A DNA stretch of 64,000 bases from Methanocella paludicola SANAE (lineage in GTDB: Archaea; Halobacteriota; Methanocellia; Methanocellales; Methanocellaceae): NCBI RefSeq assembly GCF_000011005.1, contig NC_013665.1, forward strand, positions 1,775,501-1,839,500, read 5' to 3'. Each line of letters begins with the position of its first letter. Position 1 is the stretch's first letter. Below, piece after piece: positions 1 through 7,299 of the stretch. Under the pieces are notes generated by a model. That model saw only the letters and a list, made by a program, of their open reading frames with translations. It was not told where the DNA came from and did no database searches. A program made the translations under genes and the position numbers.

Positions 1-1
1 C

Positions 2-199
2 ATTATTAGCTTTATAGGATCAATATTCGGTTGGGATGTATCGCCCATCCTAAACTCGCTATCGCTAATCTCACAAATCGCATCGATTATAGGGGATTTA
101 GCTTATATCGGTGTCTTTTTAATCATTATTGGGATTTTGATTTCTATCGTTCTTGCCCCGTTTACATTTTTCATGGGGTTACTTAAAAACATAAAGTAG
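2..199 (+). CDS. C-terminal end of a membrane protein (truncated by window edge)
   Basis: An open frame enters the window at its left edge and ends at a TAG at 197-199, giving 65 residues without a start codon. The last 35 residues are very hydrophobic (around IGVFLIIIGILISIVLAPF) and end in a short basic tail, as expected for a final transmembrane helix. The codons are AT-rich like the rest of the left region. The family cannot be recognised from the tail alone. It probably belongs to the integrated element that ends near 10374. Confidence 0.55.
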   Translation: MISFIGSIFGWDVSPILNSLSLISQIASIIGDLAYIGVFLIIIGILISIVLAPFTFFMGLLKNIK

Positions 200-387
200 C
201 ATGGCTGATTGCACCTACTTATATAACCTGCCACACCTGCAAGTACGAGTTCTCCGGATACTGCAACTTCCGGGTATTCATGGGCTTGGGAGACCGGATA
301 AAAGTCAACCTGTGGCTAATCATGACCTACGAAGACTGCAACTGTTACCAACCATATGATAGCCTCCAACTCGATATCATTAAATGA
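187..387 (+). CDS. possible small Cys-rich protein, start unresolved
   Basis: The frame between a TAA at 184-186 and the TGA at 385-387 encodes a Cys-rich peptide: TCHTCKYEFSGYCNF near the middle and EDCNCYQPYD near the end. The paired cysteines resemble a small zinc-ribbon-like or DUF2769-like protein. No ATG, GTG or TTG lies in frame before an internal ATG at 271. An ATG at 201 lies in another frame, so this may be a frameshifted remnant. Function is unknown and the reading is tentative. Confidence 0.25.
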   Translation, partial: KHKVAWLIAPTYITCHTCKYEFSGYCNFRVFMGLGDRIKVNLWLIMTYEDCNCYQPYDSLQLDIIK

Positions 388-512
388 AAGAATAAGAGTA
401 GAAATTAGGGTAATAAATTTGTTTTAAGTTATCACTTACCCCGTTATGAACTGGTATACCGTATTATAATAAGATAGATATATCAGTAAATCAACAATAA
501 TTTTCTAGGTAA

Positions 513-2867
513 GTGGTTGCTGTGTTTGGTCTAGGAAAGCCTGATGTTAATAAATTGGAGTCGAGAAGGGATATAAACGGGTTAGTCAAAGCTTTAGATT
601 ATAAAAATGATACGATTGTTCGACAAAATGCCATTAAAGCTTTAGCTAAAATAGGCGGCGACAGTGTAGTTGGATCAATTCTAACAGCGTTCAATGATAG
701 GGATGCCCAGGTTCGCTGTGAGGCTGCCCGGGCGTTTAAAACGATAAGGAATTCTCGTGCGATTGACCCTTTAAAAAAATTACTTCGTGACGAAGAACCG
801 AGTGTCAGGGCTTGTGCGGCTGAAACCCTTAAAAGTATGAATTGGATTCCCGGTAATGATGAATTATCAGCCCGTTTTTATATCGTTATATCCGACTGGG
901 ATAAATGCGCCGATCTAGGGGCAATTGCAGTTGATCCCCTCATGTCCGTACTTAATAACTTGGATAAAGATGACCTTCGTCGGGTCAATATAATTAAGGC
1001 TCTCGGAAAAACTGGTAACGCCTATGCTATAGAGTCGGTTATTAAAGACCCGAAAAATTTTGATTATCTGGAAAAGGTTGCGAAGGCAATATTAAATGAA
1101 CCTAATCCAAGATATATTGAATTCTTAATTAAGTTGGTCGCCGAAGGGAACAAATCTGGATTGGCGTCAATTTCTATTGCTGCCGATTATGCGGCAAAGG
1201 CCCTGGGAAAAATCCATGATAAACGTGTCGTGCAGCTTTTAATAAATTACTTGGCAACTGATATTTATTTATCAAGGGCAACAAATGTTGTCAGAGCATT
1301 GGCCGAGATTGGGGACCCATCGGCTATCGAGCCCCTGGTGAACTTATTGGAACCTAAACGTTCAAGAAATTCGAATTCCGATCGGGATTTTCATGTGGGC
1401 GTTGCCTCGGCGCTTGAAAAGTTGCAATGGCAGCCTGGGAAAGATAGAAGCGGGGCTTATTATTGGGTGTGGAAAAAAAATTGGGCCAAGTGTGTTGAGA
1501 TTGGTTCACCGGCGGTTGAGCCATTATTAGCAGATTGCTCGACTCATTGGGAAGCGATTGAAGCATTGGGGCTAATAGGAGATAAAAGAGCAGTAATACC
1601 TTTGACTGGTGCTTTTGAAAATATTGGTTTAGGCGGCTGGGAAGGCGCAAAACTATGGTATGACGTATCTGCGAATGCTCTTGCTAGGATAGGTGACACC
1701 AGAGCGATAGAACCTTTATTTAAACTATATACCGGTAGATACTGGCGGGCAAAAACAGTTGGTGAAGCTATTGCAATTTTAATTAAAAAGGATCCACAGC
1801 CCCTAATCCGATATATGAACGTCAACGATAGATCTATAAGCGGAGATGCAGAAAAACTGCTTAGGATGGCTGGATACTCTGGTGTTCTTAATGCTTCAAC
1901 ACAGGCGTTAAATAATGGTGGTAGCAACGTAATAGAGCCAGCATCAGAAACTAATCATAAGATAACGGCTGGTAATACGCCAAAACTTGATAAAACGGTC
2001 ACTAAATCAAATGAAAATACGACGATGTATGAATACAATGACGATAAACATTTACCGATAAAAGCAAGCTCAGGACTTGAGCCTCAAGGCATGAAAGGAT
2101 CCGCGTTAATAGATGCGGTAAGAGCAAAAAATTGTGACAGTCTTAGAGAATTATTGATTTCAGGAACTAACCCTAATACTTTTGATGAGGATGGTTTTAC
2201 AGCTCTGATATTAGCAGTATATACTGGAAAAACATGTATCATCGAGTTACTCATCAAAGCAGGCGCAAACCCTAACCTTACCGATAAAAATAATAATGCT
2301 ACTTTGCATCACGCCGTAAGTCTTGGGCATAAGGATATCGTAGAGTTGCTCATCAAAGCAGGCGCAAACCCTAACCTTACCGATAAAAATAGCTTTATGG
2401 CTTTGTCTCGAGCGGCAAACCTTGGGCATAAGGATATCGTAGAATTACTCATCAAAGCAGGCTCAAACCTTGATATTAAGGACATTAATGGCAGAACTGC
2501 TTTGATCTACGCGGTAAGAAACAGGCATAAGGATATCGTAGAATTACTCATCAAAGCAGGCTCAAACCTTGATATTAAGGATATAACAGGCTGTACAGCT
2601 CTGATCTACGCAGCAAGCCTCGGACATAAGGATATCGTAGAATTACTCATCAAATCGAACGCGAACTTAGATATTCAGGATATCCCTGGCAGTACAGCTC
2701 TGATCTACGCAGCAAGCCTCGGACATAAGGATATCGTAGAATTACTCATCAAAGCAAAAGCGAATCCTAACCTGATAGATAAAACAGGAATGAATGCTTT
2801 GGCATATAGTGAAGCTAGCGGGTATAAAGATATCGCACTCATTATAGAAAACGCATCAAAATTCTAA
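513..2867 (+). CDS. HEAT-repeat / ankyrin-repeat fusion protein
   Basis: A 784-residue protein made of two kinds of helical repeat. Residues 1-440 are HEAT (PBS-lyase type) repeats. They include two copies of a Trp-containing module (WIPGNDELSARFYIV and WQPGKDRSGAYYWV) followed by a KC-IG-AV-PL stretch, a combination I associate with archaeal HEAT proteins. A polar linker (about 470-526) leads to eight 33-residue ankyrin repeats (527-784) with the core HKDIVELLIKAG. There is no signal peptide or membrane segment, so it is probably a cytoplasmic protein-binding scaffold. Start is GTG; a second GTG at 522 is equally plausible and gives the N-terminus MFGLGKPDVNKL. The gene stands alone in AT-rich DNA of the integrated element. 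The partner protein is unknown. Confidence 0.85.
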   Translation: MVAVFGLGKPDVNKLESRRDINGLVKALDYKNDTIVRQNAIKALAKIGGDSVVGSILTAFNDRDAQVRCEAARAFKTIRNSRAIDPLKKLLRDEEPSVRACAAETLKSMNWIPGNDELSARFYIVISDWDKCADLGAIAVDPLMSVLNNLDKDDLRRVNIIKALGKTGNAYAIESVIKDPKNFDYLEKVAKAILNEPNPRYIEFLIKLVAEGNKSGLASISIAADYAAKALGKIHDKRVVQLLINYLATDIYLSRATNVVRALAEIGDPSAIEPLVNLLEPKRSRNSNSDRDFHVGVASALEKLQWQPGKDRSGAYYWVWKKNWAKCVEIGSPAVEPLLADCSTHWEAIEALGLIGDKRAVIPLTGAFENIGLGGWEGAKLWYDVSANALARIGDTRAIEPLFKLYTGRYWRAKTVGEAIAILIKKDPQPLIRYMNVNDRSISGDAEKLLRMAGYSGVLNASTQALNNGGSNVIEPASETNHKITAGNTPKLDKTVTKSNENTTMYEYNDDKHLPIKASSGLEPQGMKGSALIDAVRAKNCDSLRELLISGTNPNTFDEDGFTALILAVYTGKTCIIELLIKAGANPNLTDKNNNATLHHAVSLGHKDIVELLIKAGANPNLTDKNSFMALSRAANLGHKDIVELLIKAGSNLDIKDINGRTALIYAVRNRHKDIVELLIKAGSNLDIKDITGCTALIYAASLGHKDIVELLIKSNANLDIQDIPGSTALIYAASLGHKDIVELLIKAKANPNLIDKTGMNALAYSEASGYKDIALIIENASKF
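2091..2864 (+). repeat. 99-bp in-gene repeats encoding ankyrin units
   Basis: This stretch is an array of 99-bp units, one per ankyrin repeat. Blocks such as CATAAGGATATCGTAGA recur almost unchanged in five or six consecutive units, and two neighbouring units (about 2248-2290 and 2347-2389) are nearly identical at the DNA level. Conservation of synonymous positions suggests recent duplication or gene conversion rather than old repeats held only by protein selection. Confidence 0.8.
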
Positions 2868-2976
2868 AATGGCTCGACCATTATGTACCAACTCTATAAT
2901 GAGCTAATATCAATGATAGCTCATTGTAATTCTTGTATACCAGAATAAAATGCGCTTTGTTGCATGGGCGCCAAAC

Positions 2977-3305
2977 ATGGCCAAATCTGAGGTGCTATTT
3001 CCCGAATATGGCATATATTATAACTGATCCTATCATTGCACACTCGCCGAGTTGTATTAATTGTCCTGCAAGTGACATATCATTGGTAACAAATGCCGAA
3101 CTTGCTAAGGTCGCCAATCCGCCGAATAGCAAAAAAAGACATAATATAGTTACTTTTGTATTTTTAGCCAATACCATTTGATACACCCTTTATCAGAAGA
3201 ACCGGATTAATCGCTTAGATAATAAATATTTACTATAAGCTAAGTCTACTTCCACAAATACTTATTTGCAGCAACGTGTAGAAATGGCCAAATCTGAGGT
3301 GCTAT
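2977..3305. repeat. 22-bp direct repeats flanking a small membrane ORF
   Basis: The same 22 bases occur at 2977-2998 and 3284-3305 in the same orientation (core CCAAATCTGAGGTGCTA). They enclose about 285 bp that hold the small minus-strand membrane gene. The left copy overlaps the stop codon of that gene. The arrangement could be a site-specific recombination footprint, a small cassette, or remains of a tandem duplication. No recombinase lies nearby. Confidence 0.65.
2995..3177 (-). CDS. small two-helix membrane protein, unknown
   Basis: A 60-residue protein starting MVLAKNTKVTILCLF. The ATG at 3177 is preceded at suitable distance by an AGGGTG ribosome site, which favours it over a GTG three codons upstream. 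It has two hydrophobic segments (about 9-25 and 40-57) joined by a short polar loop, and ends FGK. This is the pattern of a small membrane protein such as a holin-like or toxin-like peptide, but no family is recognised. The gene is bracketed by 22-bp direct repeats in otherwise non-coding AT-rich DNA. Confidence 0.5.
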   Translation of the reverse strand: MVLAKNTKVTILCLFLLFGGLATLASSAFVTNDMSLAGQLIQLGECAMIGSVIIYAIFGK

Positions 3306-4023
3306 ACTCTATCCCCATAATATCATGGGGCCGTCTAAATTTGAACATGGAAATTAAAATTGGGACAAAATATACGTCCGATTACTCATAGTCAAAAATT
3401 TCCTATCCCCCAAGGCAAAAACTTCGGGACTTAAATTTGGCGTTATTTAGCATCCATTTACAATTCACAGTATATTATAAAAATATTTTAGAGTATTTAC
3501 CATTAATTTGGTTACGCTGTGTCGATAAATATTTATTTATCGGCAAATAGGCTATTCAAGGCATTATTAGTGTCAATTTATGATAAAAGACATATATAAG
3601 CCATATTAATTAAAATGTAGGCATGGGGTTTAGGGTTATATATTGCTGAAGCAAAATATGCCCCATGCCTACAAATCGAGCAATAAGCACTTATAATTAT
3701 ATAAGCGTTTATCTGTCGTGGTTATGCGGCCAGGTTATATGGTAGGCGAGCGAAATTATGGTTGTTGGAATACCCTATAGCCTATATTTAATATTAGTTG
3801 GCCAACGTATGAACTAATATTTAGACGTATGCTTTGTTCTCGATCACATAAACATAAATTGATTTATCATAAAAAGTATCAAATTTTGACTTCTAAATAT
3901 CAGCAATTTTCGAGAGGGAAATAAGAACGCACTTTCAGAGAGAAATTTTTGTCCTTTTGTAGATACTTGGTAGTCACTTAGTAGACATATCTTAGAAAAT
4001 ATGAAAGGCATGCGTCATCATTT
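3306..4023. other. AT-rich non-coding stretch
   Basis: No convincing gene is visible here on either strand: all frames are short and lack ribosome sites. Apart from the hairpin at 3616-3673 the DNA is simple AT-rich sequence leading into the iteron cluster. Confidence 0.5.
3616..3673. repeat. 13-bp perfect inverted repeat (hairpin)
   Basis: TGTAGGCATGGGG at 3616-3628 is answered exactly by CCCCATGCCTACA at 3661-3673, with a 32-base loop. It lies in a gene-free AT-rich region about 350 bp from the iteron cluster. It could be a replication-related structure, a protein-binding site or a terminator of an unseen transcript. Confidence 0.6.
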
Positions 4024-4213
4024 TAGACACTTTAGACACTTTCTTCCGAAAAAAGTTTTTTATTTTTATTATATCATTATTTTGTAAATTTAAAAGTTTT
4101 TTTAAAAAGAAGTGTCTAAAGTGTCTACAAAAATAGAAAAATTACTGACGTTCATCGAAAAAATTGTAGACACTTCTAAAAAAAAGTGTCTAACGAGTGT
4201 CTACAAGTGTCTA
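4024..4213. other. candidate replication origin: AGTGTCTA iterons around an AT-rich core
   Basis: The octamer AGTGTCTA occurs eight times within 190 bp. On the plus strand it starts at 4111, 4120, 4185, 4196 and 4206. On the minus strand it covers 4024-4031, 4033-4040 and 4167-4174. Two inverted copies 9 bp apart and two direct copies 9 bp apart flank about 70 bp of almost pure A/T (4041-4110), the layout of an iteron origin with a DNA-unwinding element. It lies just downstream of the helicase and primase genes. The initiator could be one of the two small proteins of that operon. No experimental support is implied. Confidence 0.6.
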
Positions 4214-4219
4214 CCATTT

Positions 4220-4351
4220 TCACTTATGGTTGGTACTCGGTACACTCACCCTAACGCCTTTCCAGTACCGAGTATCCTTACGTTCCTGCGGAAAACCCAT
4301 TCCTTTTAACTTGCTGGATAGTTCCCGCTGTGTTATATTATTGCTGTAATC
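4220..4351 (-). pseudogene. in-frame continuation of the D5 helicase beyond a TGA
   Basis: After the TGA at 4352-4354 the helicase frame stays open for 43 more codons, to a TGA at 4220-4222. The peptide (NITQRELSSKLKGMGF, then RDT-like residues and RYWKGVRV) looks like the C-terminal winged-helix segment that normally ends P4/D5-type helicases. Either the TGA is a recent nonsense mutation (one base from TGG), or it is read through, or the shorter protein is functional. It is marked as a remnant because the stop is real in this sequence. Confidence 0.6.
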
Positions 4352-5671
4352 TCACTCGTTCATACAGAACTTTTTAAATTCCAGGTACATTACAGCATTA
4401 TCCATAGTGCTTTTCTCATCCCTGAAAATGCAGGTATTAACGAATGCAGCGACCATATCAGCTTCGTTCCAAACGTCCTCTGTTGCATCTGCTACAGCCT
4501 CGACCATATTTTTAGGGTTAGCCTCGCCATCGCAGGACATGTAACCTTCAATAAGCCGGTTCAGAATTCCGCTAATTTCTTTTAGGAGCTTATCCTTTAA
4601 CTCCACATCATCATTTTCATCATCGATGTTGAGGTTGAATGGTATTACCCTTATTCTTCGGGACATTGCAAGACTCTTGTTCATCTTGGGAGTGGTATTC
4701 GTTAAAATTATCAGTGTCCCGCATGGCTTGAACATGAAAGGATCACAGTATTTCCGCTCAGCGGGAATCATATCTCCACCAGCATATTGCTTAATCAATG
4801 CCTCGTTGAATGCGCTACCGTCAGCCGGTTCATTAACGAATATGATACGCTTTTCTATGGTGTCGTATAGATCGAACCGTCCCTCTCCCTCATGTTTTTT
4901 GGAGAACACCTTACCTGGCTTTTCAATAGCGTAACCGTCAAGGATATGCTCTATGACATCCCTTAGAACGCCTTTGCCGTTCCGTCCCGCTCCCTTGAAT
5001 ATAAATGCTAACTGCTTATCCGTCCGGCCACTTATGCAGTAACCGAGTGATGTGAGCAAATATTTTTTCAAGTCGGCATCCTCGCAAGTTATTTCATTAA
5101 GGAATTTATCGAATAAGGGGCAGATAGCCTCTGGATCGTATTTCACATTATAGATATGAGTGAAATACATCTCTTTCGTTTGCTCATGGTGTATTAGTGT
5201 CCCTTTATCCAGGTCGAGGACGCCATTTAAACAGTTTATCATACGGCTGTTCTTGTCTAGATCATTCTTTTTAATGAATAGTCCTGTTGCCTCAGATTTA
5301 AGCTGTATGATTATACCGTTTTGCCTGTTAGTATTTTCCAGGCTATTCGTATATTTAAATGCAGCATTCCTCGCTTTTTCGTCCTTGATGTGTTCCGTTC
5401 GTGCTTGGAATTCAGGGGCCATTAACGAGATAAGCCTGCGCACATTTGTATTGCGGTCATCCAATTCCCAGTAACGCCCGTTCCAGACTAAAAATCGATC
5501 ATCTTCTACAACATACTTTACATCTTTATTATAGAAAAAGTCGAACCAGTGGGCCATACAAGCCTCTGTATATTTCAACTCGACCGCTGGAGGATTGCCA
5601 GCCTCATTCTTAAAGGCTGACGTAAGCGTTTGTAACGACTCCTTATCAAGATATGGGTGATCAGCAATCAT
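4352..5671 (-). CDS. D5/P4-type replicative helicase (SF3), C-terminally shortened
   Basis: A 439-residue helicase of the phage/plasmid D5-P4 family, expected to unwind DNA during replication of the element. A D5_N-like region (about 130-215) precedes the SF3 ATPase. Walker A is GAGRNGKG (227-234), the Walker B-like strand is RIIFVNEP (275-282) and the sensor Asn is in LIILTN (320-325). Its ATG overlaps the stop of the primase gene by four bases (ATGA), so the two are translationally coupled, together replacing the single primase-helicase of many elements. The C-terminus stops at a TGA after KKFCMNE although the family's final domain is still encoded in frame downstream. Confidence 0.88.
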   Translation of the reverse strand: MIADHPYLDKESLQTLTSAFKNEAGNPPAVELKYTEACMAHWFDFFYNKDVKYVVEDDRFLVWNGRYWELDDRNTNVRRLISLMAPEFQARTEHIKDEKARNAAFKYTNSLENTNRQNGIIIQLKSEATGLFIKKNDLDKNSRMINCLNGVLDLDKGTLIHHEQTKEMYFTHIYNVKYDPEAICPLFDKFLNEITCEDADLKKYLLTSLGYCISGRTDKQLAFIFKGAGRNGKGVLRDVIEHILDGYAIEKPGKVFSKKHEGEGRFDLYDTIEKRIIFVNEPADGSAFNEALIKQYAGGDMIPAERKYCDPFMFKPCGTLIILTNTTPKMNKSLAMSRRIRVIPFNLNIDDENDDVELKDKLLKEISGILNRLIEGYMSCDGEANPKNMVEAVADATEDVWNEADMVAAFVNTCIFRDEKSTMDNAVMYLEFKKFCMNE

Positions 5672-6402
5672 TGGTTAACGCCTTCCTGGTATTTCAGCAT
5701 CCATATAGCCGCTTGTTCATAGGTAAGCCTCATATCACGAAGTTGACAAGCGAAAACGTACCCAGAATTATTCCTACCGATGTATTTTGCTCTCCGTATA
5801 GCCTGACGTAGAAAGTCATTTATTATCCGGTTCATTTGCTTACTCGGTATTCTGGATAATTCAACACGAACGCCTATACACTCTTTTTTCGGTGGTCTGG
5901 CAAGCACTTCCAGCAGTTCTGGCAGATCTTCAGGTCTGGTGTTTAAAAGTGTCTTTTCACTAGTGAACGTATAGCCGCCTTTCTCGGTTACAGTGGGGTA
6001 GCAGTATGCTAAATTACGTCCTGCCGTGACTTCTATGCTTATACCATCAATCTGAACTGTATATTTGCCGCCTTTTATTCCTTTGAAGTATACGTGTCTG
6101 CCGTCACCCTGCGTTTTTTCAATGATACAGCCCTTGAATGTTCCGACTTGCTCAAGTTTATGGTATACTGTCATACCATTAGGTTCCGCTGTATGTGCAT
6201 CAAAATCGACATAACATACTATATCTTCGCAGAGGATGGCACAGTTGGCATTAGCTGGTTGCCCTTTCCATACTTCATCGAAGTCATAATCTTCCTTATG
6301 GACTGTTGACCAGTAGTAATATGTTTGCTTTTTATTGGATATCGCTGGTATGGTGAGGTATCCATTATCATTTATAGTCCTGATATCTGGATTTATGGCC
6401 AT
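5668..6402 (-). CDS. Prim-Pol type primase/polymerase domain protein
   Basis: About 244 residues with features of the bifunctional primase-polymerase (Prim-Pol, AEP-like) domain. The acidic pair is in CYVDFDAH (Asp66, Asp68) and a conserved His is in GDGRHVYFK (His103). A third acidic position probably lies near IDGISIEV. The start MAINPDIRTI was chosen because AGGGTG stands six bases before it. The frame is open 34 codons further upstream but that part overlaps the preceding small gene. The protein probably lays primers for the element, with the helicase encoded immediately downstream. Confidence 0.8.
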   Translation of the reverse strand: MAINPDIRTINDNGYLTIPAISNKKQTYYYWSTVHKEDYDFDEVWKGQPANANCAILCEDIVCYVDFDAHTAEPNGMTVYHKLEQVGTFKGCIIEKTQGDGRHVYFKGIKGGKYTVQIDGISIEVTAGRNLAYCYPTVTEKGGYTFTSEKTLLNTRPEDLPELLEVLARPPKKECIGVRVELSRIPSKQMNRIINDFLRQAIRRAKYIGRNNSGYVFACQLRDMRLTYEQAAIWMLKYQEGVNQ

Positions 6403-6418
6403 TTTATGCACCCTGGAC

Positions 6419-6616
6419 CTAACAGTAATTCCCGTCAGCATTGACGGACAGATGGCCATTGCAGAGCATGTACCAAAGGGTAGCCTTGAGCTTTCGTTCG
6501 TCACACGGACTCATACTGTAAATAATCTTGGACTCGTTCACGGGTTGAAGCACATTAAAGACTCCAATGAGCTGCTTGTTGAATGTCAAATTTAAGTATA
6601 GGCCATACTGCTTCAT
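6419..6616 (-). CDS. small protein of replication operon, unknown
   Basis: A 65-residue protein (MKQYGLYLNLTFNKQLIG to VNADGNYC) with no recognised family. It is supported by position: its ATG follows the previous stop by two bases, an AGGG ribosome site precedes it, and its stop lies 16 bases before the primase start. The second half (CDERKLKATLWYML) is helical and charged and could be part of a small DNA-binding fold. It is an accessory of the element's replication operon by context only. Confidence 0.55.
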   Translation of the reverse strand: MKQYGLYLNLTFNKQLIGVFNVLQPVNESKIIYSMSPCDERKLKATLWYMLCNGHLSVNADGNYC

Positions 6617-6618
6617 GT

Positions 6619-6885
6619 TTAAGCCCTACGCTGTTTAGGATATGGCCGACTTCCTAAAGTAACAATAGTGTGCCATACGTCTATTTTCAAATTGATATAA
6701 TCACATTCGGCCAATAAGCGAAGGCGTCTCAAGGTTTTTGTACGTTGACTTACTGTAAAGGCCTCTCCCCATACTCCCCTGATAAGATCGATAGCTCTTA
6801 ATTCTCGATTTTGCGCTTTGACATAGGCGATTATCATGGAGTCGATGCTATCATATTTCAATTTTTTTGGACTTGTTTCTATCAT
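6619..6885 (-). CDS. small winged-helix-like DNA-binding protein
   Basis: An 88-residue basic protein, first gene of the replication operon. The pattern IDLIRGVWGEAFTVSQRTKTLRRLRLL followed by a hydrophobic turn is compatible with a helix-turn-helix or winged helix. The ATG at 6885 has GAAGG eight bases upstream; a TTG five codons earlier is a weaker alternative. It may be the regulator of its own promoter, which contains several inverted repeats, or an origin-binding protein for the AGTGTCTA sites. Both roles are inferred. Confidence 0.6.
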   Translation of the reverse strand: MIETSPKKLKYDSIDSMIIAYVKAQNRELRAIDLIRGVWGEAFTVSQRTKTLRRLRLLAECDYINLKIDVWHTIVTLGSRPYPKQRRA

Positions 6886-6911
6886 AGTGGTTGCCTTCAA
6901 ATTTTTTAGAA

Positions 6912-7040
6912 AAGTCGGTTAGGGCAACCCGATAGCAAGTGTTATATATGAACGAGCGGATAAATGTCTTTTGTAAGTATTAAACGCTCGCTCCAACTTG
7001 CTTAACTTGCGAGGTCATGTCAGGTTGGAGCCTGCCGACT
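6912..7040. promoter_or_regulatory. divergent control region with nested inverted repeats
   Basis: The 414 bp between the divergent replication operon and the nuclease gene contain three inverted pairs: AAGTCGG 6912-6918 with CCGACTT 7034-7040, CGAGCG 6953-6958 with CGCTCG 6985-6990, and CTCCAAC 6991-6997 with GTTGGAG 7024-7030. The rest (7041-7299) is AT-rich with TATA-like runs before the nuclease gene. The region probably carries divergent promoters and operators. Confidence 0.45.
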
Positions 7041-7299
7041 TATCCCTTAATTATATATTAGTTCGACCTTATTTAAATACTCGATATATCGGCAACATAA
7101 ACATGTGGTTGCAGTTATACACTTTCGTATCATTACGAATGTTATATAAAATATAAAAAAAATTCGTAAGAATAATATTAACAGAATATTGCATATTAAA
7201 CGCTACTTATACAATAGCTATTTAGTTATTGAAGTAAATATTATGGGATTAAATTTTAACATATAGATAAGTCATCGATATATTATTGGGGTATAGAGA

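Noticed and set aside
4235-4273. Inverted repeat ACTCGGTAC / GTACCGAGT
   Set aside because: It lies inside the helicase C-terminal coding extension and the stem is short; chance is likely.
4112-4309. Plus-strand frame of 65 codons
   Set aside because: It runs through the iteron cluster and the complement of the helicase's C-terminal extension; no ribosome site.
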